A stretch of DNA of 64,000 bases from assembly GCA_012270995.1 (NCBI GenBank), contig JAAXHG010000030.1, positions 1 to 64,000 on the forward strand. Reading direction: 5' to 3'. This DNA comes from Vicinamibacteraceae bacterium. GTDB taxonomy: Bacteria; Acidobacteriota; Thermoanaerobaculia; Multivoradales; Multivoraceae. This document shows positions 1-7,760 of the stretch, in pieces. The notes beneath the pieces are model-generated. The model did no database searches. It saw only the letters and a list, made by a program, of their open reading frames with translations, and had not been told where the DNA came from. Every line of letters starts with the position of its first letter. Position 1 is the stretch's first letter. The position numbers and the translations under genes are program-made.

Positions 1-6
1 GCCGAC

Positions 7-66
7 CGAATCCCGCTGGGGCCGCCATCGCGCCATCCGGCGCGATGGCGTCCCCAACGGGATTCG
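7..66. repeat. Long foldback overlapping the tRNA-Glu 3' half
   Basis: Positions 7-34 and 39-66 are inverted copies around a 4-base loop, with 26 of 28 positions pairing as DNA. In RNA from the tRNA strand, one of the two mismatches becomes a G-U pair. The inner 12 pairs are perfect. The outer arm copies the T-arm and acceptor sequence of the tRNA in inverted orientation. No T-run follows, so it is not a classic intrinsic terminator. Confidence 0.85.
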
Positions 67-122
67 AACCCGTGTTGCCAGCTTGAAAGGCTGGAGTCCT
101 GACCTGGCTAGACGATGGGGAC
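46..122 (-). tRNA. tRNA-Glu (anticodon UUC)
   Basis: The minus strand folds into a full cloverleaf. The acceptor 5' strand (117-122) pairs with the 3' strand from position 50. The anticodon arm is CCAGC, loop CTTTCAA, GCTGG, so the anticodon is TTC, which reads Glu. The T arm is ACGGG, TTCGAAT, CCCGT. The discriminator is G at 49, and CCA is encoded at 46-48. The 3' half, including CCA, also lies inside a long inverted repeat that continues downstream of the tRNA. Confidence 0.95.
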
Positions 123-178
123 GCGGATTCGGGCCGTGGCTGCGGTGCCGACCGCTGTCGAGCCGCGGAGTATACCGC

Positions 179-2692
179 TCAGAACCAGAACCGCGCCGAC
201 AGCGTGATGTCCCTCCCCGGCAGGGGCGCGAACGTCTTCAGGAGGGACGTATGCACCCGGGCTTCCTCGTCGGTCAGGTTCCGCCCCCGCAGCAACACGT
301 CGAAGATCTGGTTCTTCAGCGTGAAGCGCCGGCCGACGTGGGCGTTCAGCATCGTGTAGCCGTCGGTCGGCGTCTCCTGCTCAGCGACATCGTTCTGGTC
401 GTCGACCCACCGCCACTCGACCGCTGCCCGCCAGTCGTGGCCGTAGTAGTGGAGGCCGGCGCCCAGGCTCAGGGGCGGGATTCTCGGCAGGTTGCCGCCT
501 TCGTCGAACTCGGCGTCGACCGTGTCGCCCAGGATCTCCATGTGCAGGTCATGCCCGTTCCAATCCGCCAGCTCGATCCGCGCGTGGAGCTCGGCGCCGC
601 TCATCGTCGCGTCGGCCTGACTGTAGATGGTGACCGGGAAGCCCGCGAGCTCCGTGCCGGTGAACGCGTGGTAGATGAAGTCCTGGAAGTCCTGCCGGAA
701 CAGCGTCAGCTTGCCCTGGATGACTCCTTCCTCCTTGCGCAGCGTGAGGTCGAGGCCGGCGCCGACTTCCTGGTGCAGATCGGGATCGCCGATGTCGAAG
801 GTCCGGGTGGGTATGTGAGCGCCGTACGAGAACAGTTCTCCCGGGCTGGGGAGACGAACTGAGCGGGTGGCGGACAGACCGAGGTTCCAGGCCTCGCTGG
901 CCGTCCAGACCATGCCGGCCGACGCGGAGACGCCCTCGTCGTCGGCCCACTCCGGTTCGTTCATCGGAATGTGCTCGGCCTGCTCGACGCGGGCGCCGAA
1001 CTGCCAGCGAACCGAGCCCCTTTCGATCTCCTGGGAGGTGAAGACGGCCCAGGTGTTCGATTGAGTCGGCGGGATGAAGGCCTCGGCGCCGACCGCGGCG
1101 AGTTCGCGGTTCACATGCTGGAACCCGAAGCTGCCCCGGCTTCCGGCCTGCTCGCGCCGGAACAACTCGACCCGCGTCTCCAGCAGGTCGTTTGTGTACT
1201 GGACGCCGGTGTGGCCGCTTTCGAACTCGACGTGTTCGTAGTCCGTTCCTGAGATCTGCACTTCGAGCCTCTCGAAGGCGGGCCCGGACAGATAGACGCT
1301 GGATCGGAGGTCGAGGCGCTGCTGCTTCATGTCCAGGCGAATGTCGCCGTCTTCATGGTGCTCTTCTTCCTCGTCGTGGTCGTCGTGGTCCTCGTCCTCG
1401 TGGCCGTGATCGTCGTGGTCTTCGTCCTCCTCGCTGTGGTCGTCGTGATCGTCGTGCTCTTCGCCGTGACCGTGATCGTGCCCCGCGTGGCTGTGGGCGC
1501 CGGGGGGAATGCCGTAGTCCGTGCGGAAACCGCTGAACGAGACGCCCAGGAAACCGCGGTCGCCGAAGAAGCGGGTGAAGCCGAACCGGCCGCTCTCGGT
1601 CATGAGGTCCGTGTTCGGGACGATGCCGAAGCTGTCTTCCTCTTCATGGTCGTCGTGGTCGTCGTGGTCGTCATGGTCCTCGTGGTCGTCATGGTTGTCG
1701 TGGTCCTCGTCCTCGTGGCCGTGGTCGTCATGGTCGCCGTGTTCGTCCTCGAGGCGGGCGTAGCCCGGGATCCCGTACGGATCGGTCTGCCGGCTGACGG
1801 CCCCGAGGTGCCAGGCCCATTCGCCGCCGCCGCCGCCCAGCTGGAGCGCGCCCGTCCTCTCGCCGGCAACCGAACCCCCGACCAGGTCGATCCTGCCGCC
1901 AAGGGTCTTTGCCGCCCGGTTGGCTGGAATGCGACCGTCGACGACGTTCACGGCGCCGCCGATGGCGCCCGAGCCGTAGCGGAGCGTGGCCGGGCCTCTC
2001 AGCACTTCGATCTGCTCGGCCAGGAGCGGGTCGGACGTGACCGCGTGATCGGCGCTCTCCACGGAAACGTCGCCGGTTCCCATGCCGCCGTTGAGCACCC
2101 GAACCCGGGCGCTCGACAGGCCGCGGATGATCGGCCGCGCGGCTCCCGGCACGAACGCCGTCGAGGACAGGCCCGGTTCTCCCGAGAGCGTCTCGCCCAG
2201 CGTCGCCCCCATGCGCAGTTGCAGGTCGGCGCCGCCGAGAACGGAGATGGCGTTCGGCAGTTCGGACTCGTTCCGGAGACCGCCGGAGGCGGTGACGACG
2301 ATCTCGTCGAAGTGGGTGAAGTGATCGTACTCCAGTTCGACGGTCGTCTCGCGGCCGGCCGAGACGGCGACCGGCTGGCTGGTGACGCCGACCGACGGGA
2401 TGTCGACGATCAGGAGATACGTGCCGGGAGGCACGGCGTCGAAACGAAACGTCCCGTCCGCGGCCACCGAGGCGCTGAGGGACAACTCGGAGAGTCGGGC
2501 GACGGCGAGCGAGATGCCGGCCTCGCCGGGGCTCCTGACCGTTCCGGCGACGGACCCCGTCGCCTGACCGTTGGCTGTTGGGGGACTCAGAAGGAGGGCA
2601 AGGGCGCAGAGAGCGGCGCCCGTCACTGCCTGGCGCCAGCGGGGCCGGCGCCGTGGATGGGAGTTCGAAGAGGTCGTGTAGGTAGCGAGCAT
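179..2692 (-). CDS. TonB-dependent receptor with Asp/His-rich segments (copy A)
   Basis: This is an outer-membrane receptor of 837 residues. It has a signal peptide (about 20-43), a carboxypeptidase-regulatory-like beta domain (about 44-125), a plug (about 135-250, with SVLGGADLQLR and VLRGPATLRYGSGAIGGAVN), and a C-terminal beta barrel ending in Phe. Two long Asp/His/Glu-rich stretches (about 312-352 and 398-447) resemble the metal-binding loops of ZnuD-type zinc receptors, so zinc or another transition metal is the likely substrate. That substrate is inferred. It lies downstream of a small Cys/His protein, and the pair is duplicated just upstream. A GGA-type ribosome site precedes the ATG. 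The barrel and plug calls are firm; the metal identity is not. Confidence 0.93.
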   Translation of the reverse strand: MLATYTTSSNSHPRRRPRWRQAVTGAALCALALLLSPPTANGQATGSVAGTVRSPGEAGISLAVARLSELSLSASVAADGTFRFDAVPPGTYLLIVDIPSVGVTSQPVAVSAGRETTVELEYDHFTHFDEIVVTASGGLRNESELPNAISVLGGADLQLRMGATLGETLSGEPGLSSTAFVPGAARPIIRGLSSARVRVLNGGMGTGDVSVESADHAVTSDPLLAEQIEVLRGPATLRYGSGAIGGAVNVVDGRIPANRAAKTLGGRIDLVGGSVAGERTGALQLGGGGGEWAWHLGAVSRQTDPYGIPGYARLEDEHGDHDDHGHEDEDHDNHDDHEDHDDHDDHDDHEEEDSFGIVPNTDLMTESGRFGFTRFFGDRGFLGVSFSGFRTDYGIPPGAHSHAGHDHGHGEEHDDHDDHSEEDEDHDDHGHEDEDHDDHDEEEEHHEDGDIRLDMKQQRLDLRSSVYLSGPAFERLEVQISGTDYEHVEFESGHTGVQYTNDLLETRVELFRREQAGSRGSFGFQHVNRELAAVGAEAFIPPTQSNTWAVFTSQEIERGSVRWQFGARVEQAEHIPMNEPEWADDEGVSASAGMVWTASEAWNLGLSATRSVRLPSPGELFSYGAHIPTRTFDIGDPDLHQEVGAGLDLTLRKEEGVIQGKLTLFRQDFQDFIYHAFTGTELAGFPVTIYSQADATMSGAELHARIELADWNGHDLHMEILGDTVDAEFDEGGNLPRIPPLSLGAGLHYYGHDWRAAVEWRWVDDQNDVAEQETPTDGYTMLNAHVGRRFTLKNQIFDVLLRGRNLTDEEARVHTSLLKTFAPLPGRDITLSARFWF
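1351..1497 (-). repeat. His/Asp-coding low-complexity tract, receptor A second loop
   Basis: A run of short in-frame repeats built from GTCGTG, GTCCTC and GTCTTC units (plus strand) encodes Asp, His and Glu on the minus strand. It lies inside the barrel of receptor A. Confidence 0.8.
1637..1757 (-). repeat. His/Asp-coding low-complexity tract, receptor A first loop
   Basis: This is a second Asp/His-coding tract, made of DDHDDHEDH-like units, between the plug and the first barrel strands of receptor A. It interrupts otherwise conserved sequence shared with receptor B and differs from it in repeat number. Confidence 0.8.
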
Positions 2693-2723
2693 GGTCTTGA
2701 GTTCCTGCGTGGTTCAGTCCGAG

Positions 2724-2757
2724 TCGGAGGCCCCTCCGGGTCGGAGGCCCCTCCGGG
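2724..2757. repeat. Two tandem 17-base repeats upstream of receptor A
   Basis: The unit TCGGAGGCCCCTCCGGG occurs twice without interruption, 30 to 65 bases upstream of the receptor A start codon. Receptor B has the flanking sequence GTTCAGTCCGAGTCG at the matching place but lacks the repeat. Confidence 0.85.
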
Positions 2758-2915
2758 TCAAGGGAAGTTGCGTGGGGCTGGCTGCGGACTCGCGGCGGTG
2801 GCGGCGCGCCGAACTCTTCGGCCGCGCGAATGCCGCGACTTCGTTGGGGTCAGCTACGGCGTCGTCGCCGTCGCCCCGAAGCGGGACGGGTGACGCCTGG
2901 TCTGCTTTCTGGAGG

Positions 2916-2946
2916 CTCCGACGCTTCGCGCTTGGCGAGGTCGGAG
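2916..2946 (-). promoter_or_regulatory. Conserved hairpin after the small Cys/His gene (copy A)
   Basis: CTCCGAC and GTCGGAG form a 7-bp stem around a GC-rich loop just downstream of the small gene and about 220 bases upstream of receptor A. The matching place in copy B (6327-6358) keeps a 6-bp version. It could be an attenuator or a processing or termination signal between the two genes. No T-run is visible. Confidence 0.4.
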
Positions 2947-2957
2947 ACGCTGTCGAC

Positions 2958-3452
2958 TCAGCCTGGGGGCGGGCCGCGAGCGGCCTGCCGTCTGGGTGCG
3001 CCGCGCCTGGCGCCGCCCTCGTTCTCGGGCCTTGCCGCGGCCGAATCGTCGTCGAGGGGCCTCGCGACGGAACTCCGTGCGACCTCGGCCGTCTTCGAGC
3101 ATCCGAGCCGGCAGGCGACGCAGGAGTGTTCGTGCGGCGCCGAGGCGTTGCCGAGGCTGGCGTGGTTCGTGGCCCCCGTGGCCTCGGCTTCGTGGTCGAC
3201 CGTGCACCAGACGTTGCTCGCCGCCGGCGCGTCGTGATCGTGGCAGCCCGCGTCCCAAGCGCCCGTGACGAGCGTGGCGATCGTCAGCCCGAGGGCGTTG
3301 ACGATGGCCAGGAGGTTGCGCCGTGGAACGCTACGCGTGAGTTGCTCGTCGCAAGCTCCTGGCGAGGTGGGGGCTGGGGCCAAACGGCGAGCCCGCGAAC
3401 GGCTTCGCGGCTCGAGTGGCGAGTGGGAACGGTGCGGCACGGAGAGGTTCAT
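2958..3452 (-). CDS. Small membrane-anchored Cys/His protein (copy A)
   Basis: This protein of 164 residues belongs to no family I can name with certainty. It has a basic N-terminus, one hydrophobic segment (LLAIVNALGLTIATLVTGAWD), then a Cys/His-rich exported part with HDHD, CTVDHE and HEHSCVACRLG. The C-terminus is basic and low in complexity. It closely matches the gene at 6369-6746, and each copy precedes a receptor. The layout resembles the short DUF2946-type proteins that accompany metal receptors, but that is only a resemblance. A periplasmic metal-binding or sensing role is inferred. The first 40 residues have no counterpart in the paralogue, so the true start could be further downstream. 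Confidence 0.6.
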   Translation of the reverse strand: MNLSVPHRSHSPLEPRSRSRARRLAPAPTSPGACDEQLTRSVPRRNLLAIVNALGLTIATLVTGAWDAGCHDHDAPAASNVWCTVDHEAEATGATNHASLGNASAPHEHSCVACRLGCSKTAEVARSSVARPLDDDSAAARPENEGGARRGAPRRQAARGPPPG

Positions 3453-3603
3453 GGGTTACTGGTGTGTGTTGGCGCCGCGACTGAGAGCTGCATCGGCATA
3501 GCGCTCGTGCGACGGTCTGGCTGCGCGCTGTCGGAAGCGAAGGGGGCTGTCCGGCGGTTGGGGCGCCGGACAGTCCTGGCTAGGGTCTGCTTCGAACCCG
3601 GAT

Positions 3604-6156
3604 CTAGAACCAGAACCGGGCGGAGAGCGTCACGTCCCTGCCGGGCAGGGCCGCGAAGTTCTTCAGGAACGAGGTATGCACGCGCGCTTCCTCGTCCGTC
3701 AGGTTGCGGCCTCGCAGCAGCACGTCGAGGATCTGGTTTCCGAGGATGAAGCGCCGCCCGACGTGGGCGTTCAACAGCGTGTAGCCTTCGGTTGGGGTCT
3801 CCAGTTCCGCGACGTCGTTCTGGTCGTCGATCCAGCGACCTTCCACTGCGGCGCGCCAGTGGTGGCCATGGTAGTGGAGGCCGGCGCCGAAGCTCATCGG
3901 CGGAATCCGCGGCAGGTTGCCGCCCGCGTCCAGTTCGGCGTCGACGGTGTCCGCGATCGCCTGGATGTGCAGGTGGTGGTCGTTCCGGTCGAGCAGCTCC
4001 AGCCGGAGCCGGAGTTCGGCGCCCTCGGTGGTGGCGTCGGCCTGGTTGTAGCGGAGGACGGCGATCTCGTCTTCCTCTTCGCCGGTGAACTGCTGGTAGA
4101 TGAAGTCGCTGAAGCTCTGGCGGAAGAGCGTCAGCTCGCCGGTCAGCAGTCCTTGGGTCTTGCGCAGCGACACGTCGAACCCGGCGCCGACCTCGTTGCC
4201 GAGGTTCGGGTCGCCGATCTCGTAGCTCAGGGTGGCGACGTGCAGACCGTCGGAATAGAGCTCCTCCGACGTGGGCAGGCGGACCGACCGGGCGACCGAT
4301 ACGCCGAGCGTCCAGTCGGAGTCGGCGTCCCAGACCAGGCCCGCCGAAGCGGACACGCCGTCGTGCGAGGTGTCGAGAGAGCTCACCGGATCGTGGTCTA
4401 GCTGCTCGAAGCGGGCCCCGAACTGCCACCGGACGGGGCCAGCCTCGATCTCCTGGGAGGTGAAGAGCGCCCATCCCCGGGACTGCGTGGGGGGAACGAA
4501 GGCTTCCTCGCCGAAGGCGGCGAGATCGCGGTTCGAGTACTGGAGGCCGACGGAGCCGCGGCTCTTGCCCCGCTCGCGCTGGAACATCTCGAGCCGGGTC
4601 TCGAAGTACTCGTTGAAGAACGTCGTGCCGGGGTCGGGACCTTCGAGTTCGACGTGCTCGTAGTCGGTTCCCGTCATCCGGATCTCGACGCGCTGGAAGG
4701 CGCCGACCGCCGGCAGGGCCTCGGCCCGCAGGTCCACGCGGCGCTGCTTCATGTCGACGCGGATCGGGAGTTCCTCTTCTTCCCCGTGCTCATCGTGGTC
4801 CTCGTCGTCGTGGTCCTCATCCTCATGGTCCTCGTCGTCGTGGTCCTCGTCGTCATGGTCCTCGTCGTCGTGGTCTTCGTCCTCGTGGTCGTGCTCATCC
4901 TCGTGTTCGTGATGGGCGTGAGCGCCGGGCGGGAGCCCGTAGTTCGTGTCGAAACCGCTGACCGAGACGCCGATCGAGCCGCGGTCGCCGAAGAAGCGCG
5001 TGAAGCCGAAGCGACCGCTCTCGGTCATCAGATCCGTGTTCGGGACCATCCCGAAGGTGTTCTCTTCCTCGTGTTCGTCGTGGTCATGTTCGTCGTGATC
5101 CTCGTCGTCGTGATCCTCGTCGTCATGATCCTCGTCGTCGTGGTCTTCGTCGTCGTGGTCTTCGTCGTCGTGATCCTCGTCGTCGTGGTCTTCGTCATGG
5201 TCGTCGTGCTCCTCCTCGACGCGGGCGTAGCCGGGGATCTCGTAAGGATCGGTCTCCCGGCTGACGGCCCCGAGGTGCCAGGCCCATTCACCGCCGCCGC
5301 CGCCCAGATGGATCGCGCCCATGCGCTCGTCGGCGTTGGAACCGCCGCGAAGGTCGATCGTGCCCTTCAGCGCGCTGACCGGCTTCTCGGTCGGAATCCG
5401 ACCATCGACGATGTTGACCGCGCCGCCGATGGCCTCCGAACCGAAGCGGAGCGTGGCGGGCCCGCGGAGCACCTCGATTTGTTCCGCATGCGCCGGTTCG
5501 AAGGTCACGGCGTGGTCGGCGCTGACGACGGAGGCGTCGCCGGTGTCGAGTCCGTCTTCCATGACGCGGATCCGGGCGCCGGTCAGGCCGCGAATGATCG
5601 GCCGGCCGGCGCCGGGGACGAACGCCGTGGAGAACACGCCGGGTTCGTTCTCGAGCGTTTCGCCCAAGGTGGCGCCGAGACGCAGTTGCAGGTCCGGGCC
5701 GGACAGCACGGAGACGGGATTCGCCAGTTCGGAGGCGCGGCGCCGGTCGCCGGTCGCGGTGACCACGACCTCGTCGAAGTGCGTTCCGTGACGCATTTCG
5801 AGCTGGACATCCACCTCGTCGCCGCCTGCCACGGTGACGGTTTCGCTCGCCGTGCCGAAGGCGGGAATCTCGACGACGACGAGATGGGTGCCAGCCGGCA
5901 CTTCGTCGAACCGGAACGCGCCGTCCGTGGACACCGCGGCGCTGATGCCGAGCGCGGGAATGCGGGCCACGGCGAGAACGATTCTCTCGCCGTGCGTCTC
6001 TACGGAGCCGGCGACGGAACCGGTTTCCTGGGCGGCGGCCGTTGCTGGAATGAGGAGTAGGGCGAGGGCACAGAGAATGGCGCCCGTCACCGCCTGACGC
6101 GGGTGGTGCCGGCGTCGCGGATGGGAGTCTGAGGCCTTGGTGTGGTTGGCGAGCAT
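3604..6156 (-). CDS. TonB-dependent receptor with DDEDH repeats (copy B)
   Basis: This paralogue of receptor A has 850 residues. It has the same signal peptide (near-identical RQAVTGA.LCALALLL), carboxypeptidase-regulatory-like domain, plug (VLRGPATLRFGSEAIGGAVN) and barrel ending in RDVTLSARFWF. Its two acidic/His tracts (about 313-364 and 413-456) are built mostly of a DDEDH pentapeptide encoded by 15-base tandem repeats. As in receptor A, they suggest capture of zinc or a similar cation. It sits between two small Cys/His genes in a duplicated cassette. The ATG is preceded by AGGAC at good spacing. The receptor family is certain; the substrate is inferred. Confidence 0.93.
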   Translation of the reverse strand: MLANHTKASDSHPRRRHHPRQAVTGAILCALALLLIPATAAAQETGSVAGSVETHGERIVLAVARIPALGISAAVSTDGAFRFDEVPAGTHLVVVEIPAFGTASETVTVAGGDEVDVQLEMRHGTHFDEVVVTATGDRRRASELANPVSVLSGPDLQLRLGATLGETLENEPGVFSTAFVPGAGRPIIRGLTGARIRVMEDGLDTGDASVVSADHAVTFEPAHAEQIEVLRGPATLRFGSEAIGGAVNIVDGRIPTEKPVSALKGTIDLRGGSNADERMGAIHLGGGGGEWAWHLGAVSRETDPYEIPGYARVEEEHDDHDEDHDDEDHDDEDHDDEDHDDEDHDDEDHDDEDHDEHDHDEHEEENTFGMVPNTDLMTESGRFGFTRFFGDRGSIGVSVSGFDTNYGLPPGAHAHHEHEDEHDHEDEDHDDEDHDDEDHDDEDHEDEDHDDEDHDEHGEEEELPIRVDMKQRRVDLRAEALPAVGAFQRVEIRMTGTDYEHVELEGPDPGTTFFNEYFETRLEMFQRERGKSRGSVGLQYSNRDLAAFGEEAFVPPTQSRGWALFTSQEIEAGPVRWQFGARFEQLDHDPVSSLDTSHDGVSASAGLVWDADSDWTLGVSVARSVRLPTSEELYSDGLHVATLSYEIGDPNLGNEVGAGFDVSLRKTQGLLTGELTLFRQSFSDFIYQQFTGEEEDEIAVLRYNQADATTEGAELRLRLELLDRNDHHLHIQAIADTVDAELDAGGNLPRIPPMSFGAGLHYHGHHWRAAVEGRWIDDQNDVAELETPTEGYTLLNAHVGRRFILGNQILDVLLRGRNLTDEEARVHTSFLKNFAALPGRDVTLSARFWF
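4787..4918 (-). repeat. 15-base tandem repeats encoding DDEDH, receptor B second loop
   Basis: Units of GTCCTCGTCGTCGTG and close variants are repeated in tandem, each encoding five Asp/Glu/His residues in frame, so a gain or loss of whole units keeps the frame. Confidence 0.85.
5065..5217 (-). repeat. 15-base tandem repeats encoding DDEDH, receptor B first loop
   Basis: This is the longest tract of the window, with the unit TCGTCGTGATCCTCG or variants repeated about seven times. It corresponds to the first Asp/His tract of receptor A but has a much more regular unit, which suggests recent expansion by slippage. Confidence 0.85.
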
Positions 6157-6326
6157 GGTTTGGAGTCCTGGGTCGTTCAGTCCGAGTCGAAGGGTGTTGT
6201 GGCGCTGGCTGCGGAATCAGCCGCGGTGGGAGCGCGCCGAATCGTCGGCGGGGCGATACGGCGACTCCGTCGGATCAGCCAGGGCTGATCGCGTCGTCGT
6301 CGCCATGGTCCCCCGGCGAGGGAGGG

Positions 6327-6358
6327 CTCCGACGCCTCGCGCTCAGCGCGGATCGGAG
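6327..6358 (-). promoter_or_regulatory. Conserved hairpin after the small Cys/His gene (copy B)
   Basis: CTCCGA and TCGGAG form a 6-bp stem at the same place as the hairpin in copy A, between the small gene and receptor B. Retention of the stem while the loop diverges hints at function, but two copies from one duplication are weak evidence. Confidence 0.35.
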
Positions 6359-6368
6359 ACGTGTCGAC

Positions 6369-6746
6369 TCAGGCCAGCGGCGGCCCGCGCGCGGTGTGCC
6401 GCCAACGCTCGCCACGGCCCGGGCCGGGCCCGTGATCGGATCCCGGCGCGGTCGAGGAATGGTCCAGCGGCCTGGCGATCGAGGCCTTGCGAGCCTCGAT
6501 GGTCTTCGTGCGGCCCAGTTTGCATGCGACGCAGGAGTGGTCGTGCGGCGCCGCGGCCCGACCGAGCGTGGAACCACCGGCGATGCCGGAGGTCTCCGTC
6601 TCGTGGTCGACCACGCAGTAGGCGGCGCTTGCCGCGATCACATCGTGCTCGTGGCCACTCAGATCCCAGGCTCCAGTGAGCAGGGTGACGGTCGTCAGCG
6701 CGAGAGCGTTGACGAGAGCGAGTGGCGAACCAGCCCAGCGCAACAT
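6369..6746 (-). CDS. Small membrane-anchored Cys/His protein (copy B)
   Basis: This protein of 125 residues is homologous to 2958-3452. The hydrophobic segment (LALVNALALTTVTLLTGAWD) lies at the N-terminus. It is followed by HEHD, CVVDHETE and PHDHSCVACKLG. The spacing of His and Cys and the SIARPLD segment are conserved between copies while the tails differ, which points to a real metal-binding fold. It is transcribed toward receptor B. The ATG at 6744-6746 begins right before the hydrophobic segment and gives a normal signal anchor. Function is not known; a periplasmic metal relay for the receptor is an inference. Confidence 0.65.
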   Translation of the reverse strand: MLRWAGSPLALVNALALTTVTLLTGAWDLSGHEHDVIAASAAYCVVDHETETSGIAGGSTLGRAAAPHDHSCVACKLGRTKTIEARKASIARPLDHSSTAPGSDHGPGPGRGERWRHTARGPPLA

Positions 6747-6896
6747 CGGCGATGGAGGTTAGCAGAGCCGCTCGGCCGGCGCCGCACATTGGGTGCGCCG
6801 GCTTGCGCCGGCCTTGGCCGGTGTCCGCCCCGCAGCCGCCTGGCCGTGCGCTACGCTTCATCGGTTCACCTCCCGATCACGGTCCGAGGACAGGAT

Positions 6897-7760
6897 ATGG
6901 CAGCAGAAGAGGTTCGCTACGAACGACGCGGCCCGGTCGCGGTGCTGACGCTGGACCGCGCCCGCTACCACAACGCGCAGAGCTGGAAGCTGCTCGACGA
7001 CCTCGACCGGCAACTCGATCGGGCGATGGCCGACGACGACGTCCGAGTCGTCGTGCTGAAAGGCGACGGCAAGCACTTCTCGTCCGGGCACGATCTCGGT
7101 ACGCCAGAGCAGCAGGCGGACATCGAGGCGCGGGGGTTGACCCAGTGGGTCGGCATGGACTGGTACGAGGCGTTCCGCTGGTACAACCTGGACAACACGG
7201 TCAAGTGGCGCAACCTGCCCAAGCCGACGATCGCGATGGTGCATGGCTACTGCATCTTCGGCGGCTGGATGATCGCGGCGGCGATGGACCTCATCTTCGC
7301 GGCGCCCAGTGCCCGCTTCCTGGCCAGCCTGTTCGAGACCTTCACCGTGCCCTGGGACATCCATCCCCGCAAGGCGAAGGAGCTGCTGTTCGAGAGCCGC
7401 TTCATCGACGGGGAGGAGGCGCGGGAACTCGGTCTGGTCAACCGGGTCTACGCGGAGGACGAACTGGAACGCGAGACGATGGCCTGCGCCGAACGGATCG
7501 CCGAGAACGACCCGGCCGTGCTGCGCCTCGGCAAGCTCGCCGTGAACAAGGCCCAGGACGCGATGGGCTACAGCGCGAACGTCGAGGCGGCGTTCGCGGA
7601 CTACCTGGTAGTGCGGGAGATTCGGGGCAGTTCCAGCCGGGTCGAGGGTAACCGCCGCCTGGTCGGCGTCGACCTGGCGCTGCGAGGCCAGCGCGGCGGT
7701 CGCGCCGGGCAGACGCCGGTGAACGCGGCCGACGCTTCGGAAGCGAGGGAGGACGCATGA
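6897..7760 (+). CDS. Enoyl-CoA hydratase/isomerase family protein
   Basis: This crotonase-fold protein of 287 residues acts on a CoA thioester in the cytoplasm. The N-terminal strands (VAVLTLDRARYHNAQ), the oxyanion-hole segment HFSSGHDLG, and the second oxyanion segment with GYCIFGGWMIAAAMDL are all present. A large insert around residues 80-100 (LTQWVGMDWYEAFRWYN) is typical of the long crotonases of actinobacteria and acidobacteria. The ATG at 6897 follows AGGACAGGAT and opens directly on the fold. Its stop overlaps the start of the next gene (ATGA), so the two are probably translated together. The exact substrate cannot be read from the sequence. Confidence 0.9.
   Translation: MAAEEVRYERRGPVAVLTLDRARYHNAQSWKLLDDLDRQLDRAMADDDVRVVVLKGDGKHFSSGHDLGTPEQQADIEARGLTQWVGMDWYEAFRWYNLDNTVKWRNLPKPTIAMVHGYCIFGGWMIAAAMDLIFAAPSARFLASLFETFTVPWDIHPRKAKELLFESRFIDGEEARELGLVNRVYAEDELERETMACAERIAENDPAVLRLGKLAVNKAQDAMGYSANVEAAFADYLVVREIRGSSSRVEGNRRLVGVDLALRGQRGGRAGQTPVNAADASEAREDA

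Noticed and set aside
1355..2893. A long plus-strand frame rich in Val, Leu and Ile opposite the receptor A repeats
   Set aside because: It is the antisense reading of Asp/His codons (GTC/GTG runs), overlaps a certain receptor gene, and has no domain or ribosome site.
5065..5217. Tandem repeats that could be taken for a CRISPR array
   Set aside because: The units are 15 bases with no unique spacers, are in frame with a receptor gene, and no cas gene is in the window.
4654..6060. A similar hydrophobic plus-strand frame opposite receptor B
   Set aside because: Same antisense effect of the 15-base repeats; it looks like a membrane protein only because Asp codons read backwards give Val/Ile.
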